A DNA stretch of 22,816 nucleotides from an uncultured bacterium (GTDB taxonomy: Bacteria; Cyanobacteriota; Vampirovibrionia; Gastranaerophilales; Gastranaerophilaceae): positions 1 to 22,816 of the forward strand of contig URFH01000036.1 in NCBI GenBank assembly GCA_900547155.1. The letters are read 5' to 3'. This document shows, piece by piece, positions 7,639-14,752 of this stretch. The notes under the pieces were generated by a model. That model was not told where the DNA came from. It did no database searches and worked only from the letters and a program-made list of their open reading frames with translations. The translations under genes were made by a program, and so were the position numbers. Every line of letters begins with the position of its first letter. The first letter of the stretch is position 1.

Positions 7639-7923
7639 ATGATTCTCGAGTACAAAGTCAACGAAATCAACGTCCAGCCGGCATGGCTAAAGACGCTCTA
7701 CGATTTAATCGAAGAGCTGAACTGCAAATGCAAGACCTACATCGACGAAACTTACAATCGAAGCGCTAAAAACTTTTCGAGGACAAGAACAATCGAGGTC
7801 TATGGCTCGGATACTATGCTGGCATGGCTGAAACTGCGTATGGAGCGATATTCGCACTTTATCGACTGCTTCAACGAGCGCGCTGAAATTCAGGCGAATA
7901 TGAAGAACGAAAACAGCGAATAA
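7639..7923 (+). CDS. small cytosolic protein of unknown function, 94 aa
   Basis: No signal peptide or membrane segment. The sequence is mixed helical, with three Cys residues (two in ELNCKCKTYID, one in FIDCFNERAE), a Trp-containing helix (MLAWLKLRMERYSHF) and an acidic tail. I do not recognise the family. AAGG at 7627-7630 serves as ribosome site. The upstream region (about 170 bp) carries paired direct repeats that suggest control by an activator. A terminator follows 20 nt after the stop, so it is a single-gene unit. The codon use matches the chromosomal genes rather than the restriction island. Confidence 0.65.
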   Translation: MILEYKVNEINVQPAWLKTLYDLIEELNCKCKTYIDETYNRSAKNFSRTRTIEVYGSDTMLAWLKLRMERYSHFIDCFNERAEIQANMKNENSE

Positions 7924-7940
7924 CGCCTTTGCAAAATACA

Positions 7941-7974
7941 AAAACCCCGTCCTGACTTAATTCGGACGGGTTTT
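7941..7974. terminator. bidirectional terminator between convergent small genes
   Basis: CCCGTCC (7944-7952, with one extra C) pairs with GGACGGG (7964-7970) around an 11-nt loop, flanked by AAAA on the left and TTTT on the right. It serves the 94-aa gene on the plus strand and the 73-aa gene on the minus strand. Confidence 0.75.
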
Positions 7975-7987
7975 GTGCTGATTTTAT

Positions 7988-8209
7988 TTATCTGTTATTC
8001 CAGCTTATGAGCCTTCTGCCTTCGGCATTGGGCTGCGCGGTTGTGTATATCAAAAAATCATGTTTTGGTTGAACATAATGGCTTATGAAATTAGGATTCC
8101 CGATTTTTTCCATACGCGTGTTGCACCCGAACTCCTCCAGCAACAGCGACGCGAAGAATTCCTGATCCTCGTTCAGATTCATATCCCATATATTCTTAAC
8201 TATTTCCAT
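7988..8209 (-). CDS. small protein of unknown function, 73 aa
   Basis: No recognised family. The protein starts with an acidic helix (MEIVKNIWDMNLNEDQEFFASLLLEEFGCNTRMEKIG) and continues with a beta-like stretch (FISHYVQPKHDFLIYTTAQPNAEGRRLISWNN). There is no signal peptide. The ribosome site is weak (only AATAAGAAT just before the ATG). It shares the terminator to its left with the 94-aa gene and is divergent from hydG. Real-gene status rests on its sensible composition and its fit between terminator and promoter regions. Confidence 0.5.
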   Translation of the reverse strand: MEIVKNIWDMNLNEDQEFFASLLLEEFGCNTRMEKIGNPNFISHYVQPKHDFLIYTTAQPNAEGRRLISWNNR

Positions 8210-8276
8210 ATTCTTATTTTAAACCTTATTTGAATCAATCGCCTTAAGGTTTATAAAAAATATATAAAAATGATAC

Positions 8277-8322
8277 ATTTGTTTACAAATATGCTTGAGT
8301 TTGGCGCTTGAAGTTCTATGAT
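8277..8322 (+). promoter_or_regulatory. hydG promoter with adjacent palindrome
   Basis: TTGAGT (8295-8300), a 16-nt spacer and TATGAT (8317-8322) form a plausible promoter giving a leader of about 15 nt that contains GGAGGAG. Four bases upstream of the -35 is ATTTGT-TT-ACAAAT (8277-8290), perfect 6-bp arms, a possible regulator site. Which protein would bind is unknown. Confidence 0.5.
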
Positions 8323-8343
8323 TGTGAGCGGAGGAGTTTAATT

Positions 8344-9762
8344 ATGTACAATCCTAAGTCCCACAAAGCAGAAGAATTCATTTCCCACGAAGAAATTCTC
8401 GAAACCCTTGATTTTGCGGAAAATAATAAAAATAACACAAAACTGGTCGATGAAATCCTTGAAAAAGCCAGAAAAGGTAAAGGCCTGAAACACCGTGAAG
8501 CTGCGGTTTTGCTGGCTTGCGAAATTCCTGAAAAAAATGAAGAAATTTTCAAACTTGCCGAGCAGATAAAAAAAGATTACTACGGAAACAGAATCGTGCT
8601 ATTTGCGCCTTTGTATATTTCCAATTACTGCGTAAACGGCTGTGTTTATTGCCCTTATCACGCAAAAAACAAGCATATTCCCCGTAAAAAAATGACGCAG
8701 GAAGAAATTCGTAATGAAGTAATCGCACTTCAGGACATGGGACACAAAAGAATCGCGCTGGAAGCCGGTGAAGACCCTGTGAACAACCCGATTGAATATG
8801 TTCTCGAATCAATAAAAACAATTTATGACGTAAAACACAAAAACGGCGCAATCCGCAGAATAAACGTAAATATCGCGGCAACAACCGTCGAAAACTACAA
8901 AAAACTCCACGATATCGGAATCGGAACATACGTTTTGTTCCAGGAAACCTACAACAAAGAGGCCTACGAGCGCCTGCACCCGACCGGGCCGAAACACAAC
9001 TACAACTATCACACCGAAGCCATGGACAGAGCAATGGAAGCGGGCATTGATGACGTAAGTCTGGGCGTTTTGTTCGGTTTGGAGCGTTACAAGTACGAAT
9101 TTACCGGACTTTTAATGCACGCCGAGCACCTTGAAGCGGCTTTTGGCGTAGGGCCTCACGCAATAAGCGTTCCGAGAATCAAAAAAGCCGACGATATTGA
9201 CCCGTCCGTTTTTGATAACGGAATTGACGACGATACATTCGCCAAAATCGTTGCCTGCATACGAATTTCGGTTCCTTATACGGGCATGATTATTTCTACC
9301 AGAGAATCCGAAAAATGCCGCGAACGGCTTTTGCATTTGGGCTTGTCGCAGATGAGCGGAGGCTCGAAAACCAGTGTTGGCGGCTATGCCGAGCCTGAAC
9401 CGGAGGGCGAAGATTCCTCACAATTTGAAGTTAGCGACAAAAGAACCCTTGACGAAGTCGTAAGATGGCTTATGAACATCGGATATTTGCCGAGTTTTTG
9501 CACATCCTGCTATCGCAAAGGCAGAACGGGCGACAGGTTTATGGAGATTTGCAAACAACAGCAAATTCACAATTTCTGCCATCCGAACGCGTTAATGACT
9601 TTGAAAGAGTATTTAACCGATTATGCGACCGACGAAACGAAAAGGGTCGGGAATTTGCTCATAGAAAAAGAGCTGGAAACCTTTGATAATGACCAAATTA
9701 AGGCTACGCTCGTTGAAAATCTCAAAAAAATTGAGAATGGCGGGCGGGATTTTAATTTTTGA
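8344..9762 (+). CDS. hydG: [FeFe]-hydrogenase maturase HydG (radical SAM tyrosine lyase)
   Basis: Cleaves tyrosine by radical SAM chemistry to give the CO and cyanide ligands of the [FeFe]-hydrogenase H-cluster, releasing p-cresol. The N-terminal cluster motif CX3CX2C is C96-VNG-C100-VY-C103. The C-terminal motif CX2CX22C is C386, C389 and C412, which binds the auxiliary cluster and separates HydG from its relative ThiH. The start is ATG 8344 (472 aa, usual for the family), because GGAGGAG lies 7 nt before it; the in-frame TTG at 8308 would place the ribosome site inside the gene. Neither hydE, hydF nor a hydrogenase gene is in the window, so they must lie elsewhere. Its presence indicates a hydrogen-metabolising anaerobe. 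Confidence 0.96.
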   Translation: MYNPKSHKAEEFISHEEILETLDFAENNKNNTKLVDEILEKARKGKGLKHREAAVLLACEIPEKNEEIFKLAEQIKKDYYGNRIVLFAPLYISNYCVNGCVYCPYHAKNKHIPRKKMTQEEIRNEVIALQDMGHKRIALEAGEDPVNNPIEYVLESIKTIYDVKHKNGAIRRINVNIAATTVENYKKLHDIGIGTYVLFQETYNKEAYERLHPTGPKHNYNYHTEAMDRAMEAGIDDVSLGVLFGLERYKYEFTGLLMHAEHLEAAFGVGPHAISVPRIKKADDIDPSVFDNGIDDDTFAKIVACIRISVPYTGMIISTRESEKCRERLLHLGLSQMSGGSKTSVGGYAEPEPEGEDSSQFEVSDKRTLDEVVRWLMNIGYLPSFCTSCYRKGRTGDRFMEICKQQQIHNFCHPNALMTLKEYLTDYATDETKRVGNLLIEKELETFDNDQIKATLVENLKKIENGGRDFNF

Positions 9763-9793
9763 TGATTGAATATTAGAATTTTGTTGGTTCTGG

Positions 9794-9855
9794 TTTTCCC
9801 TACGGGCAAGCCCTCACCCGCCCTGCGGGTACCCTCGCCCATCGGAGAGGGAAAA
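9794..9855. repeat. palindromic intergenic element (REP-like)
   Basis: Outer arms TTTTCCCT (9794-9801) and AGGGAAAA (9848-9855) enclose nested hairpins: GGGC-AA-GCCC (9804-9813) and ACCCGC-CCT-GCGGGT (9816-9830). It is GC-rich compared with its surroundings and has no coding sense. The form resembles dispersed REP-type elements; copies elsewhere in the genome cannot be seen from here. A purine-rich G tract (about 9873-9890) follows. Confidence 0.5.
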
Positions 9856-9909
9856 ATTTCCGAAATATATAGCCGGAGGGGAGGAGGGGGAATAATTATG
9901 GCTTTAATA

Positions 9910-9935
9910 TTCTTATTTTTATATTAAAATAAGAA
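9910..9935. promoter_or_regulatory. AT-rich inverted repeat before der
   Basis: Perfect 10-bp arms TTCTTATTTT (9910-9919) and AAAATAAGAA (9926-9935) with a 6-nt loop, ending 24 nt before the der start. It covers TATATT, which could be the -10 box of der, so it may be an operator or simply AT-rich promoter DNA. Confidence 0.35.
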
Positions 9936-9959
9936 AAAAGTCAGACAGGAATCCGATTT

Positions 9960-11285
9960 ATGAAAAGAAAACCGATAGTTGCGGTCGTTGGCAGGCCAAA
10001 TGTGGGCAAATCCACGTTTGTAAACCGCCTTGTGGGCGCAAGACAGTCGATTGTTGATGATTTGCCGGGCGTTACGCGCGACAGGCTCTATTTTGATGTA
10101 ACGTGGCAGAATAAGGAATTCACCGTAATCGATACAGGCGGGATTATCCCCGGCGATGAAGACGAAATCATGCTCAACATCTTTACGCAGGCAAAAATCG
10201 CCTGTGAAGAAGCGGATTCCGTGATTTTTCTTGTTGACGGCAAAGACGGCGTAAATCCGATTGACTATGACATCGCAAATATTCTTCGCCAGAGCACAAA
10301 ACCCGTTTTTCTCGCAGTAAACAAAATTGATTCGCCCGAAAGAATCGCAATGCTCGGTGATTTTTATTCGCTGGCTATCGGCGACCCTATGCCGATTTCT
10401 GCGCTGCACGGGAGCGGCGGCGTGGGTGATTTGCTTGAAGAAATAACAAAAGATTTCCCCTCTGATGAAGAATATGAAAAATCCGAGCTGATAAAAATCG
10501 CAATCGTCGGAAAACCGAACGCCGGAAAATCCTCAATCGTAAATGCGCTTTTGGGCGAAGACAGGGTAATCGTAAGCGACATTTCCGGCACAACCCGCGA
10601 CAGCATTGACTCAAAAGTCAAATACGAGGGCGAAGAATTCATCCTTGTTGACACTGCCGGTATTAGAAAAAAGGCAAAAGTTGACTGGGGTGTTGAAAAA
10701 TTCGCTGTTGACCGCGCAATCCGCGCAATCCGTGACTGCGATGTGGCGGTTCTGGTGGTTGACGCACTCGAGGGGCTGACCGATCAGGACAAAAAGATTT
10801 CCCAGACCGTCGTAGAAGCCGGAAAAGGCATGATTATTGCCGTAAACAAGTGGGATTTGGTCGAAAAAGACACGACTTCGACCGTAAAATATCAGCAAAA
10901 ACTCCTCAACGACGCACCGTTTTTGAGCAATTTCCCTATGCTTTTTGTGAGCGCAAAAACCAAGCAGCGGCTCGTAAATATCTATAAAACAGCAAAAGAC
11001 GTATGGGCACAGTGCACAAAACGCCTTTCAACAAGCATTTTGAACAAAATTCTTCTTGAAGCGCTCGCAATGAACCCACCAACAACCAAAAAAGGCAAAA
11101 AACTGCGAATTCTTTACGCAACCCAGGTTCGCACCGCGCCTCCGTCCTTTATTATGTTCGTAAACAACGAAGATTTAGTGCAGGATAGCTACAAGCGCTA
11201 TCTTGAGAACAAACTCCGAGAAGCTGCGGGATTTTTCGGCACGCCAATCCGCATGAACTTCAAAGAACGCGCCCAGAAAGATTAA
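9960..11285 (+). CDS. der: ribosome-assembly GTPase Der (EngA)
   Basis: An essential double GTPase that helps to mature the 50S ribosomal subunit. The first GTPase domain has GRPNVGKST (11-19), DTGG (58-61) and NKID (121-124). The second has GKPNAGKSS (184-192), DTAG (231-234) and NKWD (296-299). The C-terminal KH-like domain follows (about 350-441), with the usual NPPTTKKGKKLRILYATQVRTAPPSFIMFVN stretch. At 441 aa it is normal length. AGGA about 10 nt before the ATG fits the start. It is a single gene here, flanked by repeat-rich intergenic DNA on both sides. Confidence 0.97.
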   Translation: MKRKPIVAVVGRPNVGKSTFVNRLVGARQSIVDDLPGVTRDRLYFDVTWQNKEFTVIDTGGIIPGDEDEIMLNIFTQAKIACEEADSVIFLVDGKDGVNPIDYDIANILRQSTKPVFLAVNKIDSPERIAMLGDFYSLAIGDPMPISALHGSGGVGDLLEEITKDFPSDEEYEKSELIKIAIVGKPNAGKSSIVNALLGEDRVIVSDISGTTRDSIDSKVKYEGEEFILVDTAGIRKKAKVDWGVEKFAVDRAIRAIRDCDVAVLVVDALEGLTDQDKKISQTVVEAGKGMIIAVNKWDLVEKDTTSTVKYQQKLLNDAPFLSNFPMLFVSAKTKQRLVNIYKTAKDVWAQCTKRLSTSILNKILLEALAMNPPTTKKGKKLRILYATQVRTAPPSFIMFVNNEDLVQDSYKRYLENKLREAAGFFGTPIRMNFKERAQKD

Positions 11286-11291
11286 TTCTGC

Positions 11292-11350
11292 GCTATAAGG
11301 GCCTTTTTGGGGCCGGATAAAACCTTTTGGCCCCTATAAAACCTTTTGAC
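11292..11350. repeat. three degenerate tandem units of about 20 bp after der
   Basis: Units begin near 11292, 11311 and 11331; each contains TATAA or GATAA followed by a CCTTTT(T)GG-like block. The last two share ATAAAACCTTTTG (11317-11329 and 11336-11348). GGGGCC (11309-11314) and GGCCCC (11329-11334) can also form a stem, so the block may terminate der. Its right end overlaps the -35 of the next gene. Confidence 0.5.
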
Positions 11351-11373
11351 ATTTATTAAAAATACATTATATT
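11346..11373 (+). promoter_or_regulatory. promoter placing the transcript start at the ATG of the next gene
   Basis: A perfect TTGACA (11346-11351), 16-nt spacer and TATATT (11368-11373). Transcription would start about 7 nt later, at or next to the ATG at 11380, giving a leaderless mRNA. No purine-rich ribosome site is present before the ATG. Confidence 0.6.
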
Positions 11374-11379
11374 AAAATT

Positions 11380-11958
11380 ATGAAAAATAAACTTATTTTG
11401 TTGATAATCTCCATGCTGATTTGCGCGAATGTTGTTTTTGCCGAATCTACAAGTGAAGATTATGCAAAACTGTACAAATTTGCGAATATTCCTGATTTTG
11501 AGCTTGTGCACCAGCTTGACCCTTACCAGAATGAGGATTATCAAAAATACGCCTGGTCACCCTACCCGCTTTTCAGGCTGGCTGTTGATTTGTACTTCAA
11601 AAACCAGACGATTCCGGCCGGTTATTATATATTAACCCCAAGAACAATAAATGAGCGCGAATACGTGCTTTTTAAAGAAAGCGGAAAAGTTAAATTCATC
11701 ATTCCTGTTGTGAAAAAAGAGCTTGTTGCGCCCGGATATTATGACACGATGGTGCCAAAAGCCAAAAAGTCTAAATGGCAAAGCTTTTGCGAGAATACGA
11801 GGGATAAATTTTATACGGTTTTCCGTAATTCCTCAAGAAAATCACCTCCGCCCGGGTCTTATATCCAGTCTTATTACATCGACGGAAATATGTTCCTTGT
11901 TATTATGTGCTACGGGGATTACAAATATACAATGGTCTTTAAATCCACCCGTTTCTAA
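11380..11958 (+). CDS. exported protein of unknown function, 192 aa
   Basis: Signal peptide MKNKLILLIISMLICANVVFA (cleavage after residue 21) fixes the start at 11380. The mature part has many aromatic residues and Pro/Gly turns (PAGYYILTPRTINEREYVLFKESGKVKFIIPVVKKELVAPGYYD), suggesting a small beta-rich envelope protein with two similar halves each containing an xxPxGYY/GSYI segment. Two Cys remain in the mature part. No family recognised. The gene lacks a ribosome site and its promoter is so close that the mRNA is probably leaderless. It converges on the 318-aa gene; the two stop codons overlap (4 nt shared). Confidence 0.75.
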   Translation: MKNKLILLIISMLICANVVFAESTSEDYAKLYKFANIPDFELVHQLDPYQNEDYQKYAWSPYPLFRLAVDLYFKNQTIPAGYYILTPRTINEREYVLFKESGKVKFIIPVVKKELVAPGYYDTMVPKAKKSKWQSFCENTRDKFYTVFRNSSRKSPPPGSYIQSYYIDGNMFLVIMCYGDYKYTMVFKSTRF

Positions 11959-12911
11959 TCAAGAGGCTTGAAATCCTTGATAATCGGGCTGTTTTTTGCC
12001 ATTCCGGCGTACTTTTGTGCAAGCTCCTGCGGCATATACATTGGCAAACAGCCCCAGCTGCCTGTGTCGATTCTTGCGTCCCGGGATTCGGAAAGGAGTT
12101 TTTTTATAATTTGGTTGGGATTTTTCGTTCCGTAGCGGTTTTTGAAAAAATCGCCTGCATTTGATTCGGTGGCGGGCATAAAAAACCTTTTTCCGCGTTT
12201 GTAGTGCGCAATATGAGAATTTATATCGGCTTCTGAAACAATATTCAGCGGCAAATTGTTGTTTATGCAGTATTCGACGGAGAGCCTGTCGGCTAACTCG
12301 CCGATTCCGCCGTATTTTTTGTCATCCCAGTTTTGAAGATAATCTATTTTGATTCTGTCACCGACAATTCCCTCCTTTTTGTGGTCAACATGGAGGGGTT
12401 TGTTAAAATAGGCTTCTTTTGAGTATTCATAAAAGTTGTTTTTCTTCAAAAGCCTGCAATCAGCGATGGAAACATAACCGATTTCGCGTTTTAAGTCGGG
12501 CGTGAAAAAATGATAAGTCGTTATGCTTTCACCGTCGGTCGAAGTGAGCACATTCACTTTCATTTTTTGCTTTTTAATCCCGTTTTCGGCTGTGTGGATT
12601 TTTTTGTAAACATATGCCGTGTTTTCGGGGTTGTAGCGCAGGGTTACGGGCTTGTTCCTTTGCGAAATCCTTTTAAAGCGGTCAAAAACAAGTTCTGCTG
12701 GCTTTTTTAAGTCAATATTAAAAATTCCGGACTGCATTTGCGATGTGTAAGGGTTGTAAACCGTTGTTTCTATTTTTTGCAGGGCAGGTTTGGCGCAAAA
12801 AACGTCTTTTTCCAGCTGCGCAACCGGTTTTACCCTTTTGCAGTTAAGGCAGTTTTTGAGAACCGGTGTTTGTGAATACTTTTTGAATATGCTCAAATCG
12901 GGAATTTTCAT
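11955..12911 (-). CDS. uncharacterised protein with possible GNAT-like C-terminal domain
   Basis: 318 aa, cytosolic (no signal peptide). The region YGGIGELADRLSVEYCINNNLPLNIVSEADINSHIAHYKRGKRFF (about 200-245) resembles the acetyl-CoA-binding part of GNAT acetyltransferases: G-x-G-like turn, long helix, strand, then the segment before the final HYKRGFRF-like strand. This match is by eye and may be wrong. The N-terminal half has several Cys (NCLNCKRVKPVAQ) and no recognised domain. No ribosome site stands out before the ATG at 12911. The upstream spacer (12912-13046) holds divergent promoters with the 439-aa gene. Probably a lineage-specific family. Confidence 0.6.
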   Translation of the reverse strand: MKIPDLSIFKKYSQTPVLKNCLNCKRVKPVAQLEKDVFCAKPALQKIETTVYNPYTSQMQSGIFNIDLKKPAELVFDRFKRISQRNKPVTLRYNPENTAYVYKKIHTAENGIKKQKMKVNVLTSTDGESITTYHFFTPDLKREIGYVSIADCRLLKKNNFYEYSKEAYFNKPLHVDHKKEGIVGDRIKIDYLQNWDDKKYGGIGELADRLSVEYCINNNLPLNIVSEADINSHIAHYKRGKRFFMPATESNAGDFFKNRYGTKNPNQIIKKLLSESRDARIDTGSWGCLPMYMPQELAQKYAGMAKNSPIIKDFKPLD

Positions 12912-13046
12912 ATTTTAGTAAAGCGTATAAATAAATTATTTTGTCATGATTGTTAAGTTATGTAACGTATATAATGATTATTGAAATAGTATATGTTGAT
13001 TTGTTTTTATATAAGAGTAGGTAATAAGTAAGTAAAGGGTCTGATT

Positions 13047-14366
13047 ATGTTCAATACGGTAAGTTTAAATGTTCAAAAAGCCTGGGAAAACCGTGAAGCG
13101 CTCGGAATTGACCAGTCAAAACAGGTTGTTGAGCAGTTATTCCCCGAAGTTTCACAAAATGCGGCTTCAAATCCGTCAGTTGACATTTCAGGTCTAAATA
13201 AAGAAGATGTTCAGGCAGAAATCGAGCAAACTGAAGAGGAAATCGCAACTCTTTCTTCGCAAAAGGCTGATAATGACAAAAATATCCAAAAAACCCAGCA
13301 AGAACTTCAGGAAATAAAAAAACAGATTAATGACGCTATTGAAAATGCGCTCAAAGAGTCACAGGAGTTCGTGGCTGAACAATCTGCCAAAATCCTTGCT
13401 GCATCTGTTGAAATTGCTGCTGAATATGTAGCTTCCAACGGCGAAATGACAAAAGAAGAAATGAAACAAAAACTTTCTGACAAGCTCGGTGATGTTGACA
13501 CAGAAATTCCCTCCTCTGTGCTGGCTTCTTTGACCGAAGCAGACGGACTTCTTGGCAAACTTTGCGCAAAAACCCAGCTTCTTTCTAATTATTGCGCATA
13601 TGGTGAAAAACTTTCCAACCAGATTACCTGCAAGCAAAACAGGCTGGCTACGCTGAACGACCAGCTGACTGCAATTGAAGAAGCAGAAGAAGCCAGAAAA
13701 TGCGACCCGATAGGATTTGTTGTTGATGGAAAAATTTGCGATTTTATCATTGACAGAAACAATGACGGCAAATTCAACAACGAAACAGAGTTTCTCGGCG
13801 CTCAAAACAACTGGTTTGAGATGATTTCGCTTGACCAGAACGGAAACAATGACGGAAAAGTTTCCCGTGAAGAAATGGAGAATGCAAACGTTAAAGTTCT
13901 TGTTACAAATGAAGATGGCTCACAGCAGATAGTTTCAGTTGCGGATTTGGGCATAGACGAAATTGATCTTAGCTCTTATCAGAGCTCAAATCAATCTATT
14001 GGCAACAATAACCAGCTTCTGGGCACATTCGGGCTCACGCTCAACGGTAAATATTCTAATGATGGTTACAATACACTTGATACAGTGAACTGGCTCGATA
14101 AAAATTACAGCAATATGTTCACAGACAAAGCTGAAAGAGTTGGACGCTTTGCAACCGAGGACGGTCTGGCTGATTCTTCAAAACTTTCATATAATATAAG
14201 TGAAGATATCTATGATGTCATAAACACGACAAAACGCGTGAACGACACCAGAACGCAAATTACAAACGATTTTACTCTTCTCAAATCGGCTAAAATTATG
14301 GCATTAAATCTTCTTCCTGAAGCTGCCGAATCCGAAGAAGACGAAGAACGCAGAAAAAGAGCCTAG
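13047..14366 (+). CDS. coiled-coil protein with EF-hand-like calcium loops, unknown function
   Basis: 439 aa. Residues about 50-110 form a strong Glu/Gln/Lys-rich coiled coil (EIEQTEEEIATLSSQKADNDK...QQELQEIKKQIND), followed by a helical Ala-rich part and a second coiled stretch. Residues 225-290 carry two EF-hand-like loops: D236-RNNDGKFNNETE and D263-QNGNNDGKVSREE, each with the D-x-N-x-D-G core, joined by FLGAQNNWFEMISL. The spacing is not the exact canonical 12-residue loop, so calcium binding is inferred. No signal peptide is present, although such loops are usually found in secreted or surface proteins. AAAGGG precedes the ATG. The C-terminus is highly charged (EESEEDEERRKRA). A strong terminator follows. 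Confidence 0.7.
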   Translation: MFNTVSLNVQKAWENREALGIDQSKQVVEQLFPEVSQNAASNPSVDISGLNKEDVQAEIEQTEEEIATLSSQKADNDKNIQKTQQELQEIKKQINDAIENALKESQEFVAEQSAKILAASVEIAAEYVASNGEMTKEEMKQKLSDKLGDVDTEIPSSVLASLTEADGLLGKLCAKTQLLSNYCAYGEKLSNQITCKQNRLATLNDQLTAIEEAEEARKCDPIGFVVDGKICDFIIDRNNDGKFNNETEFLGAQNNWFEMISLDQNGNNDGKVSREEMENANVKVLVTNEDGSQQIVSVADLGIDEIDLSSYQSSNQSIGNNNQLLGTFGLTLNGKYSNDGYNTLDTVNWLDKNYSNMFTDKAERVGRFATEDGLADSSKLSYNISEDIYDVINTTKRVNDTRTQITNDFTLLKSAKIMALNLLPEAAESEEDEERRKRA

Positions 14367-14392
14367 GCTCCTTACATAAACCACGCAACTTC

Positions 14393-14423
14393 AAGAGAAC
14401 CCATTATTATGGGTTCTCTTTTT
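14393..14423 (+). terminator. rho-independent terminator after the coiled-coil gene
   Basis: Perfect 12-bp stem AAGAGAACCCAT (14393-14404) / ATGGGTTCTCTT (14409-14420), TATT loop, then a T-run. It lies 26 nt after the stop codon. Confidence 0.9.
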
Positions 14424-14752
14424 AATATTTATTCCTTTTCCCCAGCCCGGGGAGGAAGCAGTCGCAGCAATACGCCGGTATTTCGTACGAATGCGGATGG
14501 GGAGCGGCTCTAAATCATCTTGAAATCCCAAAAATCTACATTTTTGCACAATCTTGCGGTGGGAACCGTTTCACTTTTCCCACCCTACAAATCAACAACC
14601 TTAAAATCGCTCCCCACCCCGGCCCTCCCCGAGTTGGGGAGGGAGAAGTCGCAGCAGTAGGCCGCTATTGCGTACGAATGCGGATGGGGGGCGATTCTAA
14701 ACTAATTTTGGAACCCGGGAGTTATTTGTGATTTTGTGATAACATATTTCCC
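14424..14752. repeat. palindromic element (14601-14700) and truncated second copy (about 14441-14513)
   Basis: This gene-free stretch is built of repeats. 14601-14700 is a 100-bp unit with 19-bp terminal inverted repeats (TTAAAATCGCTCCCCACCC at the left, its near complement at 14682-14700; 16 of 19 pairs match) and an inner hairpin CCCTCCCC-GAGTT-GGGGAGGG. A second copy lies at about 14441-14513 in the same direction, aligned from GTCGCAGCA (14461 and 14648; 47 of 55 positions identical), but lacks the left arm. A separate hairpin, GGTGGGAA / TTCCCACC (14558-14584), lies between them. No gene inside. The form is that of a MITE- or REP-type element. Confidence 0.7.
14737..14745 (+). promoter_or_regulatory. 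extended -10 promoter abutting the acyltransferase start
   Basis: TGATAACAT fits TG-n-TAnnnT (TAACAT, 4 of 6). Transcription would begin around 14752-14753, the ATG itself. No ribosome site is seen, so a leaderless transcript is likely. Confidence 0.4.

Noticed and set aside
8308..8343. Upstream TTG start for hydG
   Set aside because: It would place the strong GGAGGAG ribosome site within the coding region and add residues not typical of HydG.
8549..9034. 161-aa minus-strand frame inside hydG
   Set aside because: Arg- and Cys-rich product typical of a shadow frame; hydG on the other strand is certain.
9924..10409. 161-aa minus-strand frame inside der
   Set aside because: Der is unambiguous on the plus strand; the opposite frame has no family likeness or ribosome site.
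13359..13805. 148-aa minus-strand frame inside the coiled-coil gene
   Set aside because: Phe/Cys-rich shadow of the Glu/Lys-rich coiled coil on the plus strand.
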